Source: Brevibacillus antibioticus (GTDB lineage: Bacteria; Bacillota; Bacilli; Brevibacillales; Brevibacillaceae). Taken from it: 64,000 bases of DNA. The stretch is taken from assembly GCF_005217615.1 (NCBI RefSeq), contig NZ_SZNK01000001.1:5083001-5147000 (forward strand), written 5' to 3'. The position numbers and the translations under genes are program-made. This document shows, one piece after another, positions 26,802-35,652 of the stretch. The number at the start of each line of letters is the position of its first letter. Position 1 is the stretch's first letter. The notes beneath the pieces are model-generated. The model saw nothing but the letters and a program-made list of their open reading frames with translations, ran no database searches and had not been told where the DNA came from.

Positions 26802-27992
26802 TTAACGAACGATTCTTCTGCGATACTTCACCAAGTACAACAGGAACCCGAGCAGCAGCAGCCCTTGACCAACAATCGCACCAGAGATGGAGATGCCGAT
26901 ATAGGTAATCAAGTAGTAAATGCCGGAGCCCACTGCCATCAGCAGATTCTCGATGAAGTTCTGAATCGCAATCGTTTTCCCGGAACCGACCATCCGCTTG
27001 CCTTCATCCTGCAAGACGGTATTCATCGGGATAATGAACACGCCGCCCATGAACCCGACGAGAAGCAATAGGCAGATGGCAACAAAGGTGTTGTCCGTCC
27101 AAGGAAATAACACGATGATGAGAAACATTCCGAATCCGTATGTCAGCGATCGAGTGAAATGAGTCAAAGGAATGAGCTTCGGAGCGAGAAAAGCTCCGGC
27201 GATAATTCCGATGGATGTCGTTGCGAGAATCAGAGATACAGAGAAGCTCTCCGGGTTAATCCCTAGCGCGAGGGGAATCCAGGCCAGAACAGCAACACGC
27301 AGGACAGCAGAGGACATCCAGAATGCTCCGGTTCCAATCAGGGAAAAGCTCGTTTCCGGTCGATTCATCAGGTACTGGAAGTCGATGAAAAAGCGTCTTG
27401 CTTCTGCCCCATAGCGAATGGATGCATTCCCTCTCATGCGCGGAATGAAGAAAGTCATACCGAGCGACAGCAGATAGATCAGCAGACATATACCTGACGA
27501 GATAAGCGGTGCTGTCATGTTCGCGATGGCTCCACCACCACCGATTCCTGTCAAAATCGCAAAGATCGTAAAGGCTTCGATGCGTGCATTTGCATGAAAC
27601 AGTTCATCTTCATTTCGAGTCAGCTCCGGCAAGATTCCATACTTGGCCGGAGAATACACGACCGCTCCGACTCCTACTGTGAAGTAACACAACATCAGCA
27701 TCAAGATGCTCGATTGGTCAATGAAAAACAGCAAGACGACACCAAGCGCCTTAATCAGGTTGCCGATCACCAGCACGATTGACTTGGCGTGCTTATCGGC
27801 AAAAGGTCCAACCAGTGGAGCGAGAAAAATGTAAGGGAGAAAGAATGAAATCGATACGAGTGCAAGCATCGCGGGAGAAAAACCGTTCTCCCGCAGCAGA
27901 TTCGCGATGACAAACAAAATCATGTTGTCGGCAAAGGCCGATAGAAATTGAGTGAAGTACAGGGCTTGTAGTGGTTTTAATCGTATGTTCAC
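26802..27992 (-). CDS. lplT: Lysophospholipid transporter LplT-like MFS protein
   Basis: This 396-residue major-facilitator protein has about twelve helices. Together with its neighbour Aas it is expected to flip lysophospholipids inward for re-acylation, as the E. coli LplT does. Helix 1 region FLSAFADNMILFVIANLL fits the LplT family. The GTG start at 27992 lies one base after the aas stop, and its ribosome site GGAGG lies inside the aas 3' end. The two genes are thus one translation-coupled unit. Confidence 0.88.
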   Translation of the reverse strand: MNIRLKPLQALYFTQFLSAFADNMILFVIANLLRENGFSPAMLALVSISFFLPYIFLAPLVGPFADKHAKSIVLVIGNLIKALGVVLLFFIDQSSILMLMLCYFTVGVGAVVYSPAKYGILPELTRNEDELFHANARIEAFTIFAILTGIGGGGAIANMTAPLISSGICLLIYLLSLGMTFFIPRMRGNASIRYGAEARRFFIDFQYLMNRPETSFSLIGTGAFWMSSAVLRVAVLAWIPLALGINPESFSVSLILATTSIGIIAGAFLAPKLIPLTHFTRSLTYGFGMFLIIVLFPWTDNTFVAICLLLLVGFMGGVFIIPMNTVLQDEGKRMVGSGKTIAIQNFIENLLMAVGSGIYYLITYIGISISGAIVGQGLLLLGFLLYLVKYRRRIVR

Positions 27993-27993
27993 A

Positions 27994-30102
27994 TCATTTT
28001 CCTCCCGTTTCGGCCAGTTGTTTCAGACTGACGTAATCCGTTTTCCCGCTACCGAGAAGTGGTAAATCCTTGATCAGTTGCATCGTCCCTGGGATGAGCA
28101 GTGGCGAGTATTGTTTTTCCGTCAAATACGCGCGCAATTGGCTCAGTTGAACCGATTCATCTGTGGTAAATAGCAGGACACGTTCACCTTTTCGCGCATC
28201 ATTCACTGTGATCGCAGCAAAACCAGAGTGTCCAAAGCATTGCATAGCCAGTTCTTCAACCAGATTGAGCGAAACCATCTCGCCGCCGATTTTTGCGAAG
28301 CGCTTCAGGCGGGATTGAATACTGAGAAAGCCGTCCTTGTCAGCGGTAACCAAATCACCTGTGTGGTACCATTCCTCAGCGGGAACAAAGCCTTTTCCAT
28401 GAATCATATAACCCTTCATGACGTTCGGACCCTTCACCAAAAGCTCTCCGCCAGCATCGATTCCTGCGACGGCTTCCAGCTTGGCGGACATTCCTGGCAT
28501 CAAACGACCGACGGTTCCTGGTTTGTTAGCTAGCGGGGTGTTGAGCGACAGGATCGGAGCTGTTTCCGTTGCCCCATAGCCTTCAAAAATCCGCACACCG
28601 AACTTTTCCATCCACAGCTTGCGCACATCGTCCTTTAGCTTTTCGGCTCCTGCAAATACGTAACGTAAGGTGTAGAAGTTGTAAGGATGGGCCATACGTC
28701 CGTAACCAGCCATAAAGGTCGAGGTTCCGAAGAGAATCGTTGCGTTTTGATCATAAACCAATTCGGCAATCGCCTTGTAATGCAGCGGACTTGGATACAG
28801 AAAGACCGGAATTCCTTTGATGACTGGCACAAGCGTTCCTACAGTTAGTCCAAAGCTGTGGAACATTGGTAGCGCATTGAAAAACTTGTCGCGACTCGTA
28901 ATATCGATTGTACAGGTAACCTGTTGGATATTCGCGTACAGGTTGGTATGCGTGAGTACGACACCTTTTGGCTTGCTCTCACTGCCGGAAGTGAAGAGGA
29001 TCAGCTCGTTAGTAGTAGCCGAAGCTTTTTTCTTCCGTAAATAAGAGAAGAGTGCGGACACTTTGTCAAAAGCAGTCGCTGATGCTTTCAAATCTTCAAG
29101 ATAAATAATTTTCATGCTCGGTGAAAGACCTGCGACGATGTGCTCCAGCTTCCCTTTTTCAATAAATACGCGCGAGGTCAGGATCGTATCGATATTTGCG
29201 GTCTCACAGCAATCCAAAAGGGAACGGATGCCAAGCGAAAAGTTCAGGATGGCTGGAGTGGTCCCGATACGGAACAACGATAGCAACGTTACGAGATGAC
29301 CCACTGAATTGGGGAGGAATACCCCGACGACAGGTTTCCCCAAGAGCATCGGCTGCAATTTGTTGCCGAGTAAGTAGCTGCCGATTAACAAGGTCTTGTA
29401 GTCGATCGCGGACGTCAGGTCCTTAGCGATTTCCATTTTTGCACCATTCAGGCGAGCTGCTTCGAGAACTTCATCAAACAGATTCACGTTTTGCTTCATT
29501 CGGCTCTCGAACAAGCCTTCTTGGAGAGTGCGCAGGATACGATCATTGGCAGTGGCTTTTTGCGCGCGCATCGACAGGTTTTGATCGCGCTCGATGGTAA
29601 ACGGAGTGCCTACTGTCATGGTCACATCAGGGAACCAGGAGAGCTTCAGCTTTCCTTTCAAATACGAGAAGATTGAACGTTCCAGGCCATTAATGATGAT
29701 CGGATAAACTGTTACACCAGTACGTAGAGCGAGATAGCCGACACCGCTGTAGATTTTCATGATGCCGCCCGTCGTCGTGATCCGGCCTTCTGGAAAAATC
29801 ACCAGCGTCTGTCCGTTTCGGAGGACGCGGAGCATGTGACGGATGGAGTACGGGTTGAGCGGATCGATCGCGATATGCTTGCGGAAGCGGAGGAAAAACG
29901 CAAACCGCTTGGCGATCTCCGTATTGACGACAAAGGTCGCTTCTTTTGGCAAGCAAAAGGATAGGAGTACCGCATCTAGCAAGGAGACGTGGTTGGGAGT
30001 GATAAGAGATGGCTTCGATAAGTCGATTTTGGAGAGTCCAAACACACGAGGACGGAACCATAACATCAATATCGTTTTTAAGAAAGAATAAATAAGGGCC
30101 AT
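27994..30102 (-). CDS. aas: Bifunctional acyltransferase/acyl-ACP synthetase Aas
   Basis: This 702-residue protein has an N-terminal PlsC-type acyltransferase (motif NHVSLLDAV at about 34-42, PEGR at about 100-103) and a C-terminal AMP-binding synthetase (about 230-690; TSGSESKPKG at about 360). It resembles E. coli Aas in domain order and length, and would re-acylate lysophospholipids after activating fatty acid. ATG 30102 is chosen because AAAGGTG lies eight bases upstream; an in-frame GTG at 30111 overlaps that site. The downstream lplT supports the function. Confidence 0.92.
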   Translation of the reverse strand: MALIYSFLKTILMLWFRPRVFGLSKIDLSKPSLITPNHVSLLDAVLLSFCLPKEATFVVNTEIAKRFAFFLRFRKHIAIDPLNPYSIRHMLRVLRNGQTLVIFPEGRITTTGGIMKIYSGVGYLALRTGVTVYPIIINGLERSIFSYLKGKLKLSWFPDVTMTVGTPFTIERDQNLSMRAQKATANDRILRTLQEGLFESRMKQNVNLFDEVLEAARLNGAKMEIAKDLTSAIDYKTLLIGSYLLGNKLQPMLLGKPVVGVFLPNSVGHLVTLLSLFRIGTTPAILNFSLGIRSLLDCCETANIDTILTSRVFIEKGKLEHIVAGLSPSMKIIYLEDLKASATAFDKVSALFSYLRKKKASATTNELILFTSGSESKPKGVVLTHTNLYANIQQVTCTIDITSRDKFFNALPMFHSFGLTVGTLVPVIKGIPVFLYPSPLHYKAIAELVYDQNATILFGTSTFMAGYGRMAHPYNFYTLRYVFAGAEKLKDDVRKLWMEKFGVRIFEGYGATETAPILSLNTPLANKPGTVGRLMPGMSAKLEAVAGIDAGGELLVKGPNVMKGYMIHGKGFVPAEEWYHTGDLVTADKDGFLSIQSRLKRFAKIGGEMVSLNLVEELAMQCFGHSGFAAITVNDARKGERVLLFTTDESVQLSQLRAYLTEKQYSPLLIPGTMQLIKDLPLLGSGKTDYVSLKQLAETGGK

Positions 30103-30178
30103 GTGGACCACACCTTTACAAAGGATTATGTCGTTGTTCTATCGTTCTATAGCTTTCATTGTAAAGAGTGGAGCATGT

Positions 30179-30205
30179 AAAAAAAGTACCAACATTCATT
30201 GGTAC
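30179..30205 (-). terminator. Intrinsic terminator of the NarL-type two-component operon
   Basis: On the minus strand GTACCA pairs with TGGTAC and is followed by seven T. It lies just after the response regulator stop at 30219. Confidence 0.8.
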
Positions 30206-30218
30206 CTGGTAATAAGAC

Positions 30219-30857
30219 CTAGAATAGCTTTTTTTGGCTGGCCTTTGTGGCCGCTTCCTTGCTTGTTTTGACGCCCATTTTTTTGAGGATTCGGTTGATG
30301 TGATTTTTGATCGTACGCTTCGTGATGTGGAGAGATTGTTCAATCTGTGTCTGCGTATGACCTTGGTGGATTAGTTGTAGGATATCCCTCTCTGCGGGAG
30401 ATAACAGCTTTTGATTTTCATCGTTTTTCAAACGCAAAAATTCGTTGCGCAGTGCCGCAGCTGCCGTAGGGTGAATGGCAGATTGACTGCTGTGAGCAGC
30501 ACGGATGGCGTCGGGAATTTCCTTGAAGCTCGATTTGCTGATGTAGTTGACGGCACCCGCTGAGAAGGATTCCACGATCACTGCCTCGTCTGTCAGAGAG
30601 GTGAGCATGATGATTTTACTGTCAGCTTGGAGTGCCATGAATTCGATTGCCGTCTCGATCCCGTCCAGATTGTTCTCGGTCAAGTTAATGTCCATTAAGA
30701 CGACATCCGCTTTGGCAGGCAAAAAGCGCTCGATTGCTTCTGCTTTGAACCCTGCTTCCCCTACTACAGTGAGATCCGGTTCTTTGTTCAGGAAGTCAAT
30801 GAGACCTTTGCGCCAGACGGGATCATCCTCTACTAAAAATACCCTGATTGGATTCAT
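30219..30857 (-). CDS. NarL/FixJ-family response regulator
   Basis: This 212-residue regulator has a receiver domain (VEDDP at 8-12, phospho-acceptor Asp in VVLMDINL, about 55) and a LuxR-type helix-turn-helix at the C-terminus (about 145-210; LSPAERDILQLIHQGHTQTQIEQ). It follows the sensor kinase gene by 19 bases in the same operon. No neighbouring gene clearly reveals its target; aas/lplT downstream run in the same direction but lie beyond a terminator. Confidence 0.92.
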   Translation of the reverse strand: MNPIRVFLVEDDPVWRKGLIDFLNKEPDLTVVGEAGFKAEAIERFLPAKADVVLMDINLTENNLDGIETAIEFMALQADSKIIMLTSLTDEAVIVESFSAGAVNYISKSSFKEIPDAIRAAHSSQSAIHPTAAAALRNEFLRLKNDENQKLLSPAERDILQLIHQGHTQTQIEQSLHITKRTIKNHINRILKKMGVKTSKEAATKASQKKLF

Positions 30858-30876
30858 GATTGTGAGCGTCCTTTCG

Positions 30877-32256
30877 CTATTCAGAGTCGTTTATGATGAC
30901 GCGCTTTTTCGGGAAGAACAGGAAAACGGTGGTTCCTTTGCCTTGCTCACTGTAGATTTCCAGTTGGCCCTGATGCTTTTGCATGACATTGTAGCAGTAG
31001 GAGAGCCCGAGACCAAAGTTTTGCCCTGTCCTTTTTGTCGAGAAAAAAGGATCGAGCACGTGAGGTAGGTTCTCTTTGGTAATGCCTGTCCCTGTATCCG
31101 CGACAGTGATGATGAGATGCTTGTGGGACAAAAATAGCTGAAGATGGAGCTTGCCGCCCGACTTCATGGCTTCCAGCGCATTCATGCACAAGTTGGTGAT
31201 GACTTCGCGCAGTTGTACGCCATCTCCATATAAGCGAAGTGTTTCGTCCAATTCACTAACGACTTCTACCTGTTGTTTCAGGATATAGGGCGTCAGGTTT
31301 TGTGTGACTTGCCCGATGATTTGGCCGGGATCACATGGTTCTTCGCGCAGCTCGACGTCCCGCAGCTGGTTTTGAATTCGATTCATCATGTCCAGCATAT
31401 GCTGCGAGGATTGCATCAGGACAAGCGCGTCTTCTTTTAGCGACGGCTGGTTGGTTTCATCTGCATATGTCTCGATACGGTCGGCATACAGCGAGATTTT
31501 GCCAGCTTCATTTTTGATCGTATGGTTAATGATTTGTGCACCGGAAGTCAAGGCGCGCAAGGTACTGTCCAGACGCCTTTTTTCTACGCGGAGACGGACG
31601 CCAAGGAAGCCGTATTTCAAACTGATGGCAACGATCAGGATAAACTGGATCGTGACCACGCCAATGTTGTAGCGCCAAGCTTCGTAATCGTTCTGAGTGC
31701 GCATGATATAGATGAAAATAAAGACGAAAAACAACGGAACGATGATGAGTACGTTCGTGAAAAAGCTGTTCTTTTTCACGAGTGGATCTTTTTCTCGCAT
31801 GTACTGTACGACAAGCAGCGTACAGGAGAACAGAAAAAACGGAATCACCCATGCCACCATAATCCAGTAGTTAAAAAGCAGCTCGGGATAAACGGGTGTA
31901 ATCCAAAGCATCCCAAGCGGCAGGCTGAGAGCGGCATATTGTATCGTCAGCTTTACTCTGCGAGACAAGAATTCAGCTGAGTGCACGGAAAACATGAGAA
32001 ACGTATAGGGCAAGCCCGCTTGGCAAACAAAAGAAGAGATACGGCTTACTACTATCAGGGTGTTCGTGGCCCCCGGCTTTGCGGCCAGGTAATCTGCAAA
32101 ATGGGGCATGATCGTCTCGTCAATCGCGCCTGAGATAAAGCCCCCAGCCCCAACAAAGGCAGTCGCGCAAGCCCAGCGGATCGACGTTCGTTTCGGGTCT
32201 GTGAACAGTACGAACAGACCTAATGCCCATATGGTAAACACGATGAAAACCATCAT
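30877..32256 (-). CDS. Sensor histidine kinase with N-terminal membrane domain
   Basis: This 459-residue kinase has six to seven hydrophobic helices in the first 215 residues and no large extracellular domain. The putative phospho-accepting His lies in IINHTIKNEAGKI (about residue 245). The ATPase domain is of the NtrB/HisKA kind (NALEAMKSGG, DTGTGI, GLGLSYCYNVMQKH). NarL-type regulators usually pair with HisKA_3 kinases, so this partnership is unusual. ATG 32256 is chosen because AGGAG precedes it; a TTG at 32277 is in frame. Confidence 0.88.
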   Translation of the reverse strand: MMVFIVFTIWALGLFVLFTDPKRTSIRWACATAFVGAGGFISGAIDETIMPHFADYLAAKPGATNTLIVVSRISSFVCQAGLPYTFLMFSVHSAEFLSRRVKLTIQYAALSLPLGMLWITPVYPELLFNYWIMVAWVIPFFLFSCTLLVVQYMREKDPLVKKNSFFTNVLIIVPLFFVFIFIYIMRTQNDYEAWRYNIGVVTIQFILIVAISLKYGFLGVRLRVEKRRLDSTLRALTSGAQIINHTIKNEAGKISLYADRIETYADETNQPSLKEDALVLMQSSQHMLDMMNRIQNQLRDVELREEPCDPGQIIGQVTQNLTPYILKQQVEVVSELDETLRLYGDGVQLREVITNLCMNALEAMKSGGKLHLQLFLSHKHLIITVADTGTGITKENLPHVLDPFFSTKRTGQNFGLGLSYCYNVMQKHQGQLEIYSEQGKGTTVFLFFPKKRVIINDSE

Positions 32257-32456
32257 GGATTTGCTATCTCCTGTCAATCATTATTTATCTATTATATCGT
32301 ACACCAGAGAAAGGAGACGGAAAAATAAATCATCGGGACAAAAACGGGGGTGCGGAGGCGAAAAACAGCAAGCAGGTTTTTCCAAATATTCGTGGAATTG
32401 AGAAGGACTGGTTGTGCATTTCGTGACTTTCTATCTATTCAACGGTGGGTGATAGA

Positions 32457-35135
32457 GTGAAACGATTAGATTTAATATTCCAGACGTTAGTAGACGCTGG
32501 TCCTGATAAAAAAGTAAGCGCTTCAGAGCTGGCTGAGCAGCTTGGTTTGAGTCGAGCGAATGTGAGCAGCGATTTGAACCGTTTGTGGAAGGAAGGACGA
32601 ATCGGGAAGGAAGAAGGGCGTCCGACGCTGTTTTTTGCCCAGGAAGGAAACGATTCGCTCTATTTGGCGGAGACGTCGCTGGACAGGCTGGCGAAAACCA
32701 ACAAGAGCCTGATCACACGTATTGAGCAGGCAAAGGCCGCCGTTTTGTATCCGCCGCGAGGGATGCATTGCTTGATTTTGGGGGAAACAGGTGTAGGAAA
32801 ATCATGGTTCGCTGGGATGATTCACGAGTTTGCCGTTGATATTGGACGCCTAGACAAGCAAGCTCCTTTCGTGATTTTTAACTGTGCCGATTATGCCAAC
32901 AACCCGCAGCTCTTAATCAGTCAATTGTTCGGAGTCAAAAAAGGGGCGTACACCGGAGCGGAGATGGACCGCAAAGGACTCGTGGAAAAGGCAGACGGCG
33001 GTATTCTTTTTCTCGATGAAGTACATCGGCTGCCGGCGGAAGGACAGGAAATCTTTTTTACGTTTATGGATAAGGGCATATTCCGCCGCGTAGGGGAAAC
33101 AGAGATGGAGCGGACGGCTCACGTCCAGATCGTCATGGCCACGACAGAAAATCCGGAGTCGAGTCTCTTAAAAACATTCATGAGGCGCATTCCGATGGTC
33201 ATCAAGCTGCCATCTTTGGTTGAGCGTGGTTTGGAAGAGCGTTTTCGTATTACGATGGAAATTTTTCAAGAAGAAGCTTTTCGGTTAGGGAGAGAGATTC
33301 AGATATCGGCCAATGCTGTACAGGCATTTTTGTGCTATCACTGCCCGAATAACATTGGGCAGTTAAAAACGGATATTCAGCTCACTTGCGCCAGTGCCTA
33401 TGCCGAATTTATTTCGTTAAAAAAGAATCAGCTGCACGTATCGGTTCAGGACCTGCCACATCATGTCAAGCAAGGGCTGCTTTTGGTGAAGGACTACAAG
33501 CAGGAGCTAGATGAAATCATTGGAACGGAGCACAATTGCTTTGTCGTGCAGCCATCAAAAGAGGGCATCTGGATCGGACGAGAAACAGGGGATACGACGG
33601 ACAGTGTCTATGAAAAAATCGAGCAAAAAATATATGAGCTGCAAAACCTCGGTGTGAGTGAAGAAGAATTGGAGTTTGACATCGAGAATTATTTTACGAC
33701 CTTTATCAAAGGTGTTCATCAACGCGTGAATAAGGGCGACATGGCCCGGATTATCGACCCGTTTATCATTCACCTCGTGGAAGAGATCGTTCGCTTTGCA
33801 GAGGCCAAGCTGGAGAAGATTTTGAGCCAGAAGGTGATCTTTGGTCTCGCGCTGCATATTCAGACGTCGAAGGAGCGCCTCGCACAAGGTAAGCAGATCG
33901 TCAATCCGCAAATCAACCATGTGCGAATCAAATACAAGAAAGAGTTTGCTGTGGCGCTAGAGTGCGTGCGCATGATAGAAGAAGCGATACTCATGGATCT
34001 GCCGATTGGTGAGGCTGGATATTTGACCATGTTTTTCGTGCTTGACGATGTCAGCATGGAGGAAGAACGGGAAACAATCGGGGTGCTCGTGATTACGCAC
34101 GGTAGCGGCGGTGCGACAGCGATGGTCGATGTGACGAACCGATTGCTGGTCACACAATATGCGAGAGCCATCGATTTGCCGCTCGAAGAAGATTCCATGA
34201 GTGTTTTGGAAAAAGCACTGAAAGTAGCCAGAGAGATCGGGAGCAAGGCTGGAATACTGTTGCTCGTAGATATGGGGTCGCTGCTCGGCTTTGGCGAAAT
34301 TATTGAGCGGGAGATCGGCATTCAGGTCAAGGTCATTCCGATGGTCAGCACGCCGCATGTGATTGAAGCCACTCGAAAGGCTATGCTCGGTCATTCACTG
34401 GAGGATGTTTACCGGGATGTCTTGGGCATGTCGCTCTACCAGCGGGAGGAGCAGCCGAAGGAGCAGGTGCAAAGGCATGTTCCGGCTCTGACGATCGTCG
34501 CAGCCTGCCTGTCTGGGGAAGGCAGTGCCTTGTTTTTGAAAAAGCTGCTGGAATCGAGGCTCAGGTACGATGATAACGTGCTGGAATTTGTACCGCTGCA
34601 ACTGATCGATAAGGCACAAGCCCGCAGTCAGCTTCGAAAAATCAAGGAGGAGAGGAAAATTCTCTTCGTGGTGAGCAATTACATTCTCGACCGCGAGTTG
34701 CGCCACCATAGCATGGACGATGTTTTGAACGGAGAGGCGATGTCTGATATCCAGAAAGTGATCGATCTGGAAGAGGCCTATCTGAAGATGCAAGAATCGC
34801 TTGGGGAGCACCTGCAAAGGGTAGACGGACAAGATATTCTCGCTGACGTGAGGATGTGTGTCGGTCGTATGGAGGAGCGCCTGAACAATTCTTTGGTTTT
34901 TGACACGCGAATTGGGGCCTACTTGCACATCTGCTGCCTGGTAGATCGTTTGAAAGCTGGGGCGCAATCCGTAGCGTACATTCAAAAAGACAGTTTTTTG
35001 CTGGAGAATCGCAAGCTGTACAGCTTAATCCGACATGAATTGTTGCCGCTGGAAGACAAGTATGAGGTAGTGATTAGCGAAGACGACGTTTGTTTTATCA
35101 TGAATTTCTTCATACACAATAAAACACTGGCGTAA
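32457..35135 (+). CDS. LevR-type sigma-54-dependent activator with PRD and EIIA domains
   Basis: This 892-residue regulator has an N-terminal helix-turn-helix (1-65) and a sigma-54 AAA+ domain with Walker A GETGVGKSW (about 109) and GAYTGA (about 163) for sigma-54 contact. A PRD domain (about 380-530), an EIIA-mannose-like domain (about 540-670, His in VITHGS), a linker and a second PRD (about 770-892) follow. Such proteins switch sugar operons according to PTS phosphorylation. The GTG at 32457 follows GGTGGGTGAT. The next operon carries a matching -24/-12 promoter and is its likely target. Confidence 0.93.
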   Translation: MKRLDLIFQTLVDAGPDKKVSASELAEQLGLSRANVSSDLNRLWKEGRIGKEEGRPTLFFAQEGNDSLYLAETSLDRLAKTNKSLITRIEQAKAAVLYPPRGMHCLILGETGVGKSWFAGMIHEFAVDIGRLDKQAPFVIFNCADYANNPQLLISQLFGVKKGAYTGAEMDRKGLVEKADGGILFLDEVHRLPAEGQEIFFTFMDKGIFRRVGETEMERTAHVQIVMATTENPESSLLKTFMRRIPMVIKLPSLVERGLEERFRITMEIFQEEAFRLGREIQISANAVQAFLCYHCPNNIGQLKTDIQLTCASAYAEFISLKKNQLHVSVQDLPHHVKQGLLLVKDYKQELDEIIGTEHNCFVVQPSKEGIWIGRETGDTTDSVYEKIEQKIYELQNLGVSEEELEFDIENYFTTFIKGVHQRVNKGDMARIIDPFIIHLVEEIVRFAEAKLEKILSQKVIFGLALHIQTSKERLAQGKQIVNPQINHVRIKYKKEFAVALECVRMIEEAILMDLPIGEAGYLTMFFVLDDVSMEEERETIGVLVITHGSGGATAMVDVTNRLLVTQYARAIDLPLEEDSMSVLEKALKVAREIGSKAGILLLVDMGSLLGFGEIIEREIGIQVKVIPMVSTPHVIEATRKAMLGHSLEDVYRDVLGMSLYQREEQPKEQVQRHVPALTIVAACLSGEGSALFLKKLLESRLRYDDNVLEFVPLQLIDKAQARSQLRKIKEERKILFVVSNYILDRELRHHSMDDVLNGEAMSDIQKVIDLEEAYLKMQESLGEHLQRVDGQDILADVRMCVGRMEERLNNSLVFDTRIGAYLHICCLVDRLKAGAQSVAYIQKDSFLLENRKLYSLIRHELLPLEDKYEVVISEDDVCFIMNFFIHNKTLA

Positions 35136-35152
35136 CCAGTGTTTTATTTTTT
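35121..35152 (+). terminator. Intrinsic terminator of the LevR-type gene
   Basis: AAAACACTGG (35121-35130) pairs perfectly with CCAGTGTTTT (35136-35145), followed by ATTTTTT. The stop codon lies in the loop. Confidence 0.92.
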
Positions 35153-35173
35153 GACTTTTCTTTACTCAGAATC

Positions 35174-35189
35174 AAACACTATAGCGTTT
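35174..35189 (+). promoter_or_regulatory. Palindrome, candidate activator-binding site (UAS)
   Basis: AAACACTATAGCGTTT is a 16-base palindrome with one mismatched pair. It lies about 110 bases upstream of the -24/-12 promoter, the usual distance for enhancer sites of sigma-54 activators. Binding by the LevR-type protein is inferred. Confidence 0.6.
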
Positions 35190-35283
35190 ACATAAAAACA
35201 CTAATGAGGATGACAGGCGATGAGGTCGCGAAATATGCCATACTATGCGGTTTTTTTGGTAAGCGCATACATTTTTGGTGTTT

Positions 35284-35299
35284 TGGCATGTAACTTGCT
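35284..35299 (+). promoter_or_regulatory. Sigma-54 promoter of the chitobiose PTS operon
   Basis: TGGCATGTAACTTGCT matches the -24/-12 consensus TGGCACGN4TTGCW at all fixed positions except one (C to T). Predicted transcription starts near 35311, 26 bases before the EIIB ATG. This rules out longer versions of the EIIB gene starting at 35220. Confidence 0.88.
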
Positions 35300-35336
35300 C
35301 TTACAAAAAGGCATATCGTCGAGAGGAGGGGGTACA

Positions 35337-35639
35337 ATGAATATTTTATTGTGTTGTGCAGCGGGTATGTCGACAAGCTTGCTGGTTCAAAAAATGGAGG
35401 AGGCTGCCAGAGAAAAAGGGTTGGACGCTAAGATATGGGCAGTTTCCGCAGATGATGTCAAAAATCATATCGATCAAGCAGCGGTGCTCTTGTTGGGGCC
35501 ACAAGTTCGTTACAAGCTGACAGAGATGAAAAAAGAAGGGGCATCCAGAGGAGTTCCTGTAGATGTAATCAGCACGGTTGATTACGGAACCTTGAACGGG
35601 AAAAACGTGCTTGAGTTTGCACTTCGTCTAAAACAGTAG
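35337..35639 (+). CDS. celA: PTS cellobiose/chitobiose-family EIIB component
   Basis: This 100-residue cytoplasmic phosphocarrier of the lactose/cellobiose PTS family has active-site Cys7 in [12 protein letters not shown], and hands phosphate to the sugar entering through EIIC. AGAGGAGGGGG precedes the ATG, and the sigma-54 promoter lies just upstream. The ChbG and GH4 genes downstream make N,N'-diacetylchitobiose the more likely substrate, with cellobiose as the alternative. Confidence 0.93.
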   Translation: MNILLCCAAGMSTSLLVQKMEEAAREKGLDAKIWAVSADDVKNHIDQAAVLLLGPQVRYKLTEMKKEGASRGVPVDVISTVDYGTLNGKNVLEFALRLKQ

Positions 35640-35652
35640 GAGGGGGATGCGT

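Noticed and set aside
35220-35336. Upstream extension of the EIIB gene
   Set aside because: The extension contains the sigma-54 promoter and lacks similarity to EIIB; the start at 35337 has a strong ribosome site.
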